The translations under genes and the position numbers were made by a program. A stretch of DNA of 64,000 nucleotides, taken from the NCBI GenBank assembly GCA_032622095.1, contig CP136063.1, positions 219,931,982 to 219,995,981 of the forward strand, in the 5' to 3' direction. How positions within the stretch are numbered: the stretch's first letter is position 1; every line of letters begins with the position of its first letter. Source of the stretch: Siphonodentalium dalli (taxonomy: Eukaryota > Mollusca > Scaphopoda > Gadilida > Siphonodentaliidae). Shown here piece by piece: positions 15,742 to 25,582 of the stretch. The notes under the pieces are model-generated. The model ran no database searches. It was given only the letters and a program-made list of their open reading frames with translations, and was not told the DNA's origin.

Positions 15742-16628
15742 AAGGATTTAGGTTGTCAGGCCCCACAGTATTGAATAAAAAGGGCATCGTTTTTATTTTG
15801 TTGACTGATGTTATGACAAAAAAAACTTGGATCTGGATTTTTTGTTTTGAAATTTTTTTGAATTTGGATAGTAACTGTGTTGCCTTGTGGCGGTTATTGC
15901 TCTCCACCTTCATGACAAATTTGTTTTGGTTGTGTTTATATTAATATACGGCCCATTGAATATGAACTAGTGTTTAGTTGTCAATGAACAAGCTTATCCT
16001 CTGAGTGCCCCTCATTTCCCAATACATAGGGTTAATTAGATTCTGAAGAACACAAATGTTTTTACCAACATTTCCATAGATATGTATTGGAGATTAGCAT
16101 GCAAAATATTGAGCTTTAACATATACGTGTTCTATGAAGTAGGTGACTACATTTAAGAAAATGATTAGCTGATCCTCTTGTTCTTGTTGCAATTAGAAAT
16201 TGTGTACTAAATTATTAATTGTAACTCCTGACAATTGAAAGGCACTGGCTAAAATTCAGGATCACATATTAGTATGGAGAGGTATCAATTTATCGACAAC
16301 AATAACAATAGTGAATAGTCAGGGGCATTAGATAATGTTTGGTAATCCTTGTCATATACTGGTAGTAAAAATGTCATTTTTATTTAAGACTAGCTGAACA
16401 GGCTCCCTTCGGCTCCCTTTACACCCTACAGGCCACATTCCTCATTCGATCATCTCCAAACTTCATATGGATCTTCGGAGATGGAAGCTATACAAATTTT
16501 TTGAACTTCATTTAAATTTATGGCCACCTGCAGCCATATTGAATTTCACATTTATATAAATCCATTGGCACATCAGAAGTCCACATTTATCAAAGAAACT
16601 TTTTGAAAATAGGCAGGCATGTTTAGGA
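15742..16628. other. Intron 1 left part, no gene seen
   Basis: AT-rich intronic DNA between exon 1 and the next fold-back element. I see no exon with P4-ATPase content, no tandem array and no terminal inverted repeat I can define. The short ORFs on both strands have no recognisable content. Confidence 0.6.
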
Positions 16629-16890
16629 TCACCTCTAGATAGGAGCTATCAAATTTTAAGAAATAGACAATCTTTAATGGTTAGATGCAAGGTTTCAAAT
16701 ATTGTGTCTGACATTTGCAGAATGTGGTTCCCAGAGGGAGAATTTGGTGGTGCTAACCCGCTGTGTGGGGTAGCAATAAATGCACCCTCTGGCGACCTCA
16801 TTCTGCAAATGACAGGCACACTAAACTCAGGCTTGCCTCTAGATGGGAGCTATCATATTTTAAGAAATAGACAATCTTTAATGGTTAGAA
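16629..16890. repeat. FB5 element flanked by a 60-bp direct duplication
   Basis: An FB5 hairpin (TGTCTGACATTTGCAGAATG to its inverted copy ending ACTCAGGCTTG) occupies about 16704-16835. On both sides lies the same block of about 60 bp (CCTCTAGAT(A/G)GGAGCTATCA to CTTTAATGGTTAGA, at about 16630 and 16836), so a host segment is duplicated around the element. Confidence 0.7.
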
Positions 16891-16938
16891 GAAATACAAT
16901 ACTCTTAATTATATCAATACAATTGTATCTTTTTTCAG

Positions 16939-17052
16939 AATAACTACATCAAGACCTCCAAATACAATGTTTTCACATTTCTTCCAAAGAACTTGTTTGA
17001 GCAGTTTCAGAGGCTCGCTAACTTCTATTTCCTCTGTCTTCTAATTCTCCAG
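16939..17052 (+). CDS. ATP8B: P4-ATPase exon 2: approach to M1 and M1 helix
   Basis: 114 bp, 38 codons, phase 0 at both ends, with acceptor tcttttttcag and donor GTATGT. Reads [20 protein letters not shown], then [18 protein letters not shown]. The segment T.KYN..TFLP.NLFEQF is a strong P4-ATPase signature before M1, and [13 protein letters not shown] is the first membrane helix. In yeast Drs2 and Dnf1 the two residues at the M1 end (QQ or GA) form the entry gate for the lipid headgroup. Here the exon ends exactly on what aligns as the first of these (Q), and the second comes from exon 3a or 3b. The alignment is mine, made by eye. Confidence 0.96.
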
Positions 17053-17081
17053 GTATGTACTATTAATGGCCATATTACACA

Positions 17082-17298
17082 TACAGTAATGTCCTAAATA
17101 ATCGACTCCTTAACCATAGCAGAATTATGAGTAACTTTTCAGGATTTAGTAGGAAATATGGCTTGTTGCCATTAATCGGAAAGCTCTCACTGAGAGCTTT
17201 CCGATGAATGGCAACAAGCCATAATTCCCACTAAATCCTGAAAAGTTACTCATAATTCTGCTATGGTTAAGGAGTCGATTATTTAGGGCATTACTGTA
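17082..17298. repeat. TA1 palindromic MITE (pogo/Tc1-like)
   Basis: A near-perfect palindrome starts TA-CAGTAATGTCCTAAATAAT and ends with its inverted copy ATTACTG-TA. The two arms meet in the middle at GAAAGCTCTCACTGAGAGCTTTC. TA target duplication and CAGT ends fit the Tc1/mariner-pogo group. It has no coding capacity. It sits 30 bp after the exon 2 donor. Confidence 0.85.
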
Positions 17299-17398
17299 AC
17301 AGATATTCTAAGGATGTTGGCTTCATACGAAAAATACACCTACTGGGAGATGAATTAACGATAGACACCTTTCGCATAATGAACTACTACTAAAAGAA

Positions 17399-17955
17399 TT
17401 AACCATTTCATGATGGGAGCTGCGCTGGTGCAGCATTGAATACCTGTGCCAGTGCATTCTCTTATATATGTGAGTCTCCCTTAACCCTTTACCCAACAGA
17501 AGGGCCCTGTGCCAATGCATTCTCTCATATATGCGAGTCGACCATAGGTCGCCTCGCATATATAAGAGAATGCATTGGCTTAACACATTAAAAATTATAA
17601 AATTGTTAAAGAATGGTAGAAAAAATGGTAAAAAGTGTTAAAAAAAGTTTTTTTTTTTAGGCCAATGCATTCTCTTATATATGCGAGGCGACCTATGGTT
17701 GACTCGCATATATAAGAGAATGCATTGGCACAGGGCATAACTGTAACTATCACAATGTGGTCAAGGAGCCGGTTCCAATGATATCCATATTTGTATGGTT
17801 CTATTGAGACAGACCGAAGATATTTAGGCTGTTGAAGCTTTATTTGGCCGGTTTTGGCCGTTTTGTTGGGTAAAGGGTTAAGGAACCTTACATATATAAG
17901 AGAATACATTGGATAACAATATTTTATAACTAATTTTATGCCATGAAACTTTTAA
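17399..17955. repeat. PB2 fold-back MITE split by a PB1 insertion
   Basis: The left end TTAACCATTTCATGATGGGA and the right end CCATGAAACTTTTAA belong to one TTAA-flanked element. It is interrupted at 17481-17881 by a complete PB1 element. Removing that insert with one TTAA rejoins the arms of a PB2 hairpin (TGAGTCTCCC / GGAACCTTACATATATAAG). Confidence 0.75.
17481..17881. repeat. PB1 dual-hairpin MITE (piggyBac-like ends)
   Basis: About 400 bp bounded by TTAACCCTTTACCCAACA and its inverted copy, with TTAA at both ends as in piggyBac elements. Inside are two strong hairpins with arms GCCAATGCATTCTCT-TATATATGCGAG, separated by an A-rich linker. The right arm holds a unique block with GGTCAAGGAGCCGGTTCC. 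No transposase is present. Confidence 0.85.
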
Positions 17956-18213
17956 CCCTTTCATGATGGGAGCTGCGCTGGTGCAGCATTAATACCTGTG
18001 CCAGTGCATTCTCTCATATATGCGAGTCTCCCATAGGGAGCCTTGCATATATAAGAGAATGCACTGGCTTACAAGATCAAGGTAAATACTGTTAGGCCAA
18101 TGCATTCTCTTATATATGTGAGGTGCCCTATGGGCGACTCACATATATAAGAGAATGCAATGGCAAAGGGTTTTCACAACAATTTCAGGAAGCTCCAGTC
18201 ATGAAAGGGTTGA
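17952..18213. repeat. PB2 dual-hairpin MITE
   Basis: Runs from TTAACCCTTTCATGATGGGA to CCAGTCATGAAAGGGTTGA (one base off TTAA). It holds two TATATATGCGAG-type hairpins separated by a short linker (AAGATCAAGGTAAATACTG). It shares its left TTAA with the preceding PB2 copy. Confidence 0.85.
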
Positions 18214-18822
18214 GATTAGCTAATAGTAGCCAGACGGTCCAATAATGTTTTCGCATAATTGAAGACTCAGTCCATTTGTAAGAAAATATTGCCGTTTAAC
18301 TTCTTGTCACTCACAGTAATGTGATATAGTTCTGTTTGCTGTGATTATTTTGTACTTATTTATATTGTTAATAGTTCGTAGTCGGTGGCAGGCTCGATCA
18401 TCGCATGCGAAGCTCGCGTCCCCATGCTTGGTTTAACCGTAATTGTAACTACGGTTATGATGAAACGACAACTGATATTCTAGTGACGTAGTACCCTATT
18501 CATAATTTCTATCAGTACTAATTCATTATGTAAAATGTGTCTATTATTGCCTGCCATACTCAAATTTTATTTTATGAACATAATAATTATTGTGATGGAA
18601 TATTCACGAAAATTAATTCTGTGTTACTAATTGGTAATCTTTACTCTTTTTCAAATACCGGTAAAGTCGTTAGGGAACTTATATATTCTTCAATTAGCAG
18701 AATAGGCTTGTTTGAAAAAAATTATTAATTAATTTCCTAAATCTTCAGTTGATTCTTTTACTACTTGTTTGCTAGCAGAGTCTTCTCATGCTAAAAGGTC
18801 TATCATAGCCTAATATTCTAAC

Positions 18823-19281
18823 TTAAAGGTACTCAATCCGATCATATGTTCCACATATCATCAAGATACAACAACAACAAAATTTCTTCAAAATATGCTT
18901 TAGTTATCAGAATCGATTTATTGCAACAAAATAATGCTAACCACTGTCAACTATGGTATCAAATTTCCCAAAACATGTTATTTATCAAAACATTTTGTTC
19001 AACAAAATATGGCCGTATTATCACTTAAGTATATCAAAATTTGGACGTATTACCACTTGATTTTAGAGTTATCCATCTTCATTCGCAATTTTTACCGAGA
19101 CCGTCCGTTTGATGGCTTGTTTCTCTGCCACAAACATTTGAAATAACAAGCTTCAAAAATTTATATCTAATAAATCTGAGCTTTGTTACCACCTATGACT
19201 TGACTCAAATCAAATATTTTTTACCCCTGAAGCCAAAGAAATAGTAATTTAGGAGCGTTAAATCGTATTGTGTACCTTTAA
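18823..19281. repeat. PB4 TTAA-flanked element
   Basis: Terminal inverted repeats TTAAAGGTACTCAATCCGAT and, inverted at the right end, TTAAAGGTACACAATACGAT, about 459 bp. Contains ACCGAGACCGTCCGTTTGAT and related blocks also found in the copy at 44539-45563. The short ORFs inside show no transposase features. Confidence 0.8.
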
Positions 19282-19333
19282 ACATGGCTACTGGCAGTGT
19301 TTCTCAAAATACATAGAGATATGTATGATGTCT

Positions 19334-19558
19334 TTAACCCTTTCAGTGCCAAGTTCGATTTTTGTATCAACCCATAATTCCTTGATCATTTTTCAAATTT
19401 ATTGATTATAATAATGTGATACATTGATGGAAAGAGCTCTTAGAGCCATTCTGCAAATGTCCAGCGCAATATTTTGAGACCTGCATAACAGCTCATTCAT
19501 TATTCAGTCCATGATAAATCTCACCCAAATGGGTTCAAATTTCTACAAAGTCTTTTAA
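19334..19558. repeat. PB3 MITE, half copy
   Basis: Begins TTAACCCTTTCAGTGCCAAG and follows the PB3 left arm (GATTATAATAATGTGATACA), then continues into unrelated sequence up to the TTAA that starts the next copy. The right arm is missing. Confidence 0.65.
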
Positions 19559-19777
19559 CCCTTTCAGTGCCAAGTCTGCTTTTTGTATCAACCCATATTT
19601 CCTTGATTCATTTTCAAATATATTGATTATAATAATGTGATACATTGATGGAAAGAGCTTGATCATTTTTCAAATTTATTGATTATAATAATGTGATATA
19701 TTGATGGAAAGAGCTCTAAAAATGATCAAGGAAATATGGGTTGATACAAAAAGCAGACTTGGCACTGAAAGGGTTAA
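19555..19777. repeat. PB3 palindromic MITE
   Basis: 223 bp, TTAACCCTTTCAGTGCCAAG to the exact inverted end. The left arm holds an internal repeat of the ATTGATTATAATAATGTGAT block. Shares its right TTAA with the PB2 element that follows. Confidence 0.85.
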
Positions 19778-20011
19778 CCCTTCCATGACTGGAGCTTCCT
19801 GAAATTTTCCATAACCCTGTGCCAATGCATTAACTTATATATTCGAGTCTTCCATATGTAGCCTTGCATATACAAGAGCAGAGACTAACAATATTTAGCT
19901 TTACCTATATATAAATGCGAGGCTCCCTATGTGAGACTTGCATATAAGAGAAAGCACTGGCACATGATTTTTAATACTGCACCAGCACAGCTCCCATCAT
20001 GAAAAAGTTAA
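19774..20011. repeat. PB2 MITE, reverse orientation
   Basis: Left end TTAACCCTTCCATGACTGGA, right end CCCATCATGAAAAAGTTAA. Contains diverged TATATATGCGAG hairpins. It abuts the PB3 copy with a single shared TTAA. Confidence 0.8.
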
Positions 20012-20236
20012 TGATCCATTGACACTTGACATTACATAACAGGTAAAAATATGAATTGATAATTGATTGTTGCCACATTACTTATTGTCACAGCACTGAT
20101 TTCCGAACCTGTTCTTTTAAAAATAGTGATGCATCTACCTGCGTCATCAATCAATTAATGCCATTACCGTATAATCGACCTGGCTTATTAATGACAGCCA
20201 ATTGTATTTTCTAAATTGTAGCTAAGGCCAAACATT

Positions 20237-20694
20237 CAAGTCTGAATTTAGTGAGTGTGTGACATTTGCAGAATTAGTCCCCAGAGGGTGAATTTAGTGA
20301 CGCTATCCCACACAGTGGGCTAGCATCGCCAAATTCAACCTCTGGGGAACCTCATTCTGCTTAGGTCTCATCTTCTTAGGTTTCAATTACTATGGGAGAT
20401 CTAGGATTAGATTGCAGTTCCCCAGTAGAAGTTGCTGATGTTCACCCATTAGTCACCTCAATTATGCAATTTATCTTCTGCAAATTATGGGATATAGAAA
20501 CTGAACAGAAGGGAAAAAGTGAAAAACAATGTTAACTTGAGATTATAGATACTTCCCGAAAGATGAGGCCTAAGCAGAATGAGGTCCCCAGATGGTGAGT
20601 TTGGTATGCTAACCTGCTGTGTGGGGCAACATCTCTAAATTCACCCTCTGGGGACCTCATTCTGCAAATGCCAGACAAACTAAATTCAGGCTTG
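20237..20694. repeat. FB5 fold-back element, full length
   Basis: Ends CAAGTCTGAATTTAGTGAG and, inverted, CTAAATTCAGGCTTG. Two hairpins built on CAGAGGGTGAATTTAGTGA and its inverse lie near the two ends, with a linker holding the ATTATGCAATTTATCTTCTGC block between them. Confidence 0.8.
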
Positions 20695-20751
20695 TTTCAT
20701 TTATTTTTTAGGGCCCCCATCGAACCATTTTATTGGAAAACATGAGTAACT

Positions 20752-21731
20752 ATCACCCCTGGTTAAATGGTCCTGCTAATTTGCTATGATGCTGGTTGAT
20801 CCTTCTGAATTGTTATGATGTTGATGGGTCCTGCTGTATTTCTAGGCTATGATGCTGGTAGGGCAAACCCATGCTGTTAAGAAAATGTTCTGTTATTTTT
20901 TCTAAAGTTTCTATTTTTGCAGTGTTTGGTCTGATAAAATAAAAGAAAAGCCACTACTGTATACACCCGTCAGTAGGGCCATCCCTGGGTATAAGACCAG
21001 TCTTAAGTTTTTTGCTCCCAATTAAATCATGGGGTAGTCCTCAAAGATAATCCCACCCCCATTTTTAGATCTTAGTGGGCGAGTTTACATTGATGTCAGG
21101 TTACCGGGAATCAAAATGACAAAATTCAGCACATATCCACATACACATCAAAGGAATATGCTCCATTTATCTAAAATATTATATTGAAATTTGACACAAT
21201 AAAATGAAAAGAGTACAAAACAAAGATATATTTGTTGTTTTGTCCAAATAAATTATTTTCATAAATAAAATAATATATCATGATTCATATATAAACACAA
21301 CATTATATTAGCGCTATAAATGCAAGCTGAATTTTTACATGAGGGGGTCATCGAAGGTAAGTCCAGTCTCAAGTTTTGTGTCAAAAAATTCAGAGGTCAC
21401 CAGGCTTACTGATGGGTGCATACAGTATGTGTTTAAAACATTCAAAAACATGTATATTGTCAAAATAAAATGGGTGTGTTGGTTGTTGCAAACTGGCCAT
21501 ATTAAATAGAGATGGCAAGCTAATCCTGTCGTTTTGCAAACACCAGCGCAACCATTATTAAAAAAATATTAAAAAATATATATGTTCTTGAATGTTTTAT
21601 GCAGACCCTGGCTTTTGCTCAAATTGCTCAGATTCGCCAAACACCACCAAATTGACAACTTTAGAAAAAATAGTTTAACAGCATCACTTTTCCCTACCAG
21701 CATCATAGCAAATTAGCAAACCAGGGGTGAT
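20752..21731. mobile_element. TIR element of about 980 bp with a nested TA element
   Basis: The left end (ATCACCCCTGGTTAAATGGT, then TGCTAATTTGCTATGATGCT) is the inverse of the right end (AGCATCATAGCAAATTAGCA, CCAGGGGTGAT). No coding capacity is evident. A second element (20955-21427) is nested inside. Confidence 0.65.
20955..21427. mobile_element. Nested TA-flanked MITE
   Basis: Inverted ends TACTGTATACACCCGTCAGT and TACTGTATGCACCCATCAGT (right end read on the - strand), followed by related internal blocks (AAGTCCAGTCTCAAGTTTT). TA at both ends suggests the Tc1/mariner group. Confidence 0.65.
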
Positions 21732-22019
21732 TGTGCTGTGTGTTTCAAGTTTTTGTTGTTGCCAACAGTCTGTTCTTTCCTGTAACGTGGCACTACCCAA
21801 AAAATTTTCATTTATATACATCGTAATATTTTTAACCTTCCTATTCAAAATTGAAGAATACTGATGCTGTCGTTATGAACAAAAATACAACCCTCTCTCC
21901 CTCAATGATTTTCAAAGTATAGTGGCTATGAAACAGAACATGAATTTTTAGCCTAATAATGAAATTATTTCCAAAGATTTCTTCAATATATATTCCCAGG
22001 ATGTTATAAAATGTTGAAT

Positions 22020-22674
22020 GGTTACACCTTCCATGACTGGAGCTACATGCACCTGAAATTTTACACAAAAAAAACCCTGTGCCAATGCATTCTCATATAT
22101 GCGAGTCTCCCATAGAGTCCCCCCTTGTATATATAAGAGAATACATTGGCCTAACAATATTTACCTTGACCTTGTAAGCCAGTGCATTCTATTATATATG
22201 CGAGATTCCCTATGGGAGTCTAGATATATAAGAGAATGCACTGGTACAGTATCTTCAAGCAGGGGCGCCGGAAGCATCCAAGGGCAGGGGGGGGCAGAGC
22301 CTACAAAAAGTGCACTTTTCCGCAAAAAAGGGCATTTTCTCCGCAAACTCGGGGAAAATAACCATAAATTCATTGTGGCAAAAATCCCTATTTTAATGGC
22401 ATTTGTCGGTTTTTATGGCCTTTTGTGATCAAATTGACAAAAAAATAATATTCCTTGTGAAATTGGTGGTATTTGGACCAAAAAAGTCACATTTTGCTAT
22501 AAAAACACGAGATTAAACACACAAAAAGCATTTTCTGTCTCCAGAAAAAAGGTAAGTCCTGCCCCCCACTCGCACCCCTTGGTCAAGGACAGGGGGGTCA
22601 GCTGCCCCCTCTGCCCCCCTCTTCCGGCGCCCCTGTCTTCAAGCACCAGAGCAGCTCCTGTCATGAAAGGGTAA
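22020..22674. repeat. PB2 MITE interrupted by a hAT-like element
   Basis: The left arm CACCTTCCATGACTGGAGCT and the right arm GCAGCTCCTGTCATGAAAGG enclose diverged TATATATGCGAG hairpins. The terminal TTAA has decayed. The element is split by the insertion at 22260-22635. Confidence 0.75.
22260..22635. mobile_element. hAT-like MITE with 8-bp target duplication
   Basis: Terminal inverted repeat CAGGGGCGCCGGAAG at the left is matched exactly at the right (CTTCCGGCGCCCCTG). It is flanked on both sides by the 8-bp direct repeat TCTTCAAG, the duplication length of hAT transposons. 376 bp, non-coding, with a G-rich sub-terminal stretch. Confidence 0.92.
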
Positions 22675-23955
22675 ATATAACTGTGATATCTTGTCCTATT
22701 TAATTAAAATTGATAATTTACTCTGCTAGATTCTTTTGCTAGAATATCCATGCTAGAATATCCAACCAGAAGTTTTAAAATGCATGTTCAAGCATGAGTC
22801 CTTGTCCAGTTCCTTTTGAATCATGACACTGCATGAATTAGGCTGGGCTGGCAAGCATTATTACTCGTTCCCTTGATTCAGAGCATTCATTGCATGCATT
22901 AGACTAGGCTTGCAAGGAATTATTTACTACAATTTGTCAAATTATTCAAAATAAGTTGTACAGTCCTCAACTACGAACAAATCATCGGATTTAAAAAACA
23001 TTTTTATGAGATATAGGTCATGTAATAAACACAAAACCACACATGTGTTACTGCTTTATAATTATATAGATAACATGGCCTCTCATGCTATCTACAAACA
23101 TGTTATTGTGGGCTTCTAAAATGTCATATTTGACAAGAAAGCACTTTTTTACATATTTAGAATATACGGGTTCGATTGCATAAGTCCCTGAAATACATGT
23201 AACTTGTTAATTTTTCAAATATAAATGTGAATTGTTTGAAAAAAAATCATGTTCTAAAAATGTCATATCAGGGTTTTTCGCGATATTTTATCATTAATTC
23301 TAAAATGTTGTATTTCTAATTTCGAAATGATTCCTGGTAGGGTAATTCTGATTGAATTGTTTTGAAGAGGAAAGGCCGGAGGGTATCTGCTCTTTATCAT
23401 GAGTGACACAGACTAATCGAATTGAATCTTAAATGTCGATGAAACCTTTATTGATATAAATATAATCCAGACTTTGATATCTTCATGTGTACAACTTATT
23501 TTGAATCAGCAAATATAGCATGCTTCGCTCTTGGGCATTCTAACACGAATCTAAAAAAGCACCTTATCTGCCTTATATATAAAGGTCATTATTCAAACCA
23601 GCTGTGCTCAGCTAAGGAGCACATCATCCACCTTTATATAAAGGTCATTATTCAAACTGGCTGTGAGGTAGGCGTTTAGGGAGACTAGCATTTCTTAAGT
23701 TGTAATAACTTGTGCTCCAATACCAGGATTCTCTATTTTTCATTAATTATTCCCTGTTCGTTAATCGAGTGTTCTATTATGTATGTGCAATGTTAAAGAA
23801 TATATGTTCAATGTATTCCAAATACTCATAGCATCAAGTCACTTATGATGCTCAGATAGCATGATTGAAAAAGATATGGCCCTCTCTGTTGTGTTAAAGT
23901 CTCCATTTGCACTTGCGTCAGTATCCAGGAAAATAAGTCTGTTAAGCACAATAAG
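22675..23955. other. Intron 2 segment with a short local duplication
   Basis: Mostly unstructured AT-rich intron. The block TTATATAAAGGTCATTATTC is repeated near 23575 and 23635 (about 60 bp apart). No exon or complete transposon recognised. Confidence 0.55.
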
Positions 23956-24179
23956 TACAGTAATGCTCTAAATAATCGACTCCTTAACCACAACAGAATT
24001 ATGGGTAACTTTTCAGGATTTAGTCGGAAATATGGCTTGTTGCCATTCATCGGAAAGCTCTCAGTGAGAAGAGAGAACTTTCCGGTGAATAGCAACAAGC
24101 CATATTTCCGACTAAATCCTGAAAAGTTACCCATAATTCTGCTGTGGTTAAGGAGTCGATTAATTAGGGCATTACTGTA
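23956..24179. repeat. TA1 palindromic MITE
   Basis: TA-CAGTAATGCTCTAAATAA to the inverted ATTACTG-TA, about 224 bp. Arms contain TTTCAGGATTTAGTCGGAAA and are almost perfectly complementary. Confidence 0.87.
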
Positions 24180-24440
24180 ATCAAAATAATATCCATATTT
24201 CCTTTTAGGTCCATATTATTTCCAAATTATTTTAAAAAATAAATAAATTTTGAAAGATTTTGGACTACTTTTTGTACATTCTCAGTTATCGGTAATTTGT
24301 TCGGGACTACTGACGGACTGTTTGATTACATTTTTGCATTTTCGTTCTTCTGTGCACTATAATAATTAGCAAACATGGTTTTCAAAAGCGTTTCTAGGGC
24401 TTCTATTTAAGAAATGGATCTTGGTTTGCTTGCATTCCAT

Positions 24441-24530
24441 AGAGTATGGATGCAAGTTGGTCTGACATTTTGTGTGGAACGCGAAAGTGTTCCACACATA
24501 AAATGTCAGACCAACTTGCATCCATACTCT
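24441..24530. repeat. 40-bp-arm perfect-type hairpin
   Basis: AGAGTATGGATGCAAGTTGG with TCTGACATTTTGTGTGGAAC forms the left arm. The right arm is its reverse complement with a two-base bulge, and the loop is about 8 bases. It is not related to the MITE families around it and occurs once in the window. Confidence 0.85.
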
Positions 24531-24630
24531 TATTGAACGCAACAAAATCAACATCCATTACTTATATTTACACTCAACCGAGTCAACTGGCAGATTAAAA
24601 GAGCATTAAGCACCCATTTCCAACATTATT

Positions 24631-25224
24631 GAGGCCCCCACCCCCCTTTTCGTACGTCGTATTCCATGCCCTAGTATGAGGTATGCCGTATTCCGGCCCC
24701 TCTGTTAACCCTTTACCCAACAGAAGGGCCCTGTGCCAATGCATTCTCTTATATATGCGAGTCGACCATAGGTCGCCTCGCATATATAAGAGAATGCATT
24801 GGCTTAACACATTAAAAATTATAAAATTGTTAAAAAAAGTAAGAAAAAAAGATTTTTTTTAGGCCAATGCATTCTCTTATATATGCGAGGCGACCTATGG
24901 CCGACTCGCATATATACGAGAATGCATTGGTACTGGGCATAACTGTAACTATCACAATGTGGTCAAGGAGCCGGTTCCAATGATATCCATATTTGTATGG
25001 TTCTATTGAGACAGACCGAAGATATTTTAGGCTGTTGAAGCTTTATTTGGCCGGTTTTGGCCGGTTTGTTGGGTAAAGGGTTAAGAGGTATTCCAAAAAT
25101 ACCGGTATTCGTACGCCGACCTTCCAAAAAATGAAGTTTTCATCTATTTTTATGTATTCCATATGGCTGTATTCCACCCTCTGTGTTAAGTGGTATTCCG
25201 TATTCCATGGGGGTGGGGGGTCTC
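24631..25224. mobile_element. Element with G/C-rich inverted ends, split by PB1
   Basis: Left end GAGGCCCCCACCCCCC and right end GGGGGTGGGGGGTCTC are inverted. Repeated CGTATTCC motifs lie inside both halves. A complete PB1 (24705-25084) interrupts it. Confidence 0.6.
24705..25084. repeat. PB1 dual-hairpin MITE
   Basis: TTAACCCTTTACCCAACA to its inverse, TTAA at both ends, two TATATATGCGAG hairpins and an A-rich linker. Close match to the copies at 17481, 31037 and 36035. Confidence 0.88.
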
Positions 25225-25483
25225 ATTATTCTCATAGCTCATTGCCAGTTGCGTCTACACAAAAATGTAAGCAAGTAGGGGTCAGCGCACGACGTCATGT
25301 GACATAATTTCAACTAACCAAAGTCCGGCATTCATGTTCCGCAACGTGTATGCATGTGGGAGTGTAAATATTGATAAATAAAAATTAAAATAATTGATTC
25401 TCAAATCCACCAGAAACGGAGGTTTTCATATTAGAAAGTTGTTTTGCATGTTATTATAAATAGTTCATTTGTATTTACCACAG

Positions 25484-25582
25484 TCGATTCCTCAAATCAC
25501 CCCATACGCCTGGTACTTTACCCTCCTGCCATTGGTGGTCGTACTCGGATTAACGGCCATCAAAGATGCAGTCGACGACATC
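25484..25582 (+). CDS. ATP8B: P4-ATPase exon 3a: M2 helix, alternative version A
   Basis: 99 bp, 33 codons, phase 0 on both sides, acceptor tatttaccacag, donor GTAAGT. Reads [20 protein letters not shown], then [13 protein letters not shown]. This is the M1-M2 turn plus M2 helix and the conserved KDAVDD that leads into the actuator domain; it resembles vertebrate ATP8B1 in this region. The first codon (S) aligns with the second entry-gate residue of Drs2/Dnf1. A homologous exon of the same length and phase lies 2.7 kb downstream (28270-28368). Skipping both would delete M2, and including both would add a second M2 helix, so I infer a mutually exclusive choice. Confidence 0.95.

Noticed and set aside
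17506-17720. Strong hairpins as transcription terminators or tRNA-like genes
   Set aside because: They belong to repeated MITE families with TTAA ends and many copies. No cloverleaf or A/B box was seen.
22099-22428. 109-codon ORF across 22099-22428
   Set aside because: It runs through a PB2 hairpin into a nested hAT-like element, and its antisense frame is also open. No domain recognised.
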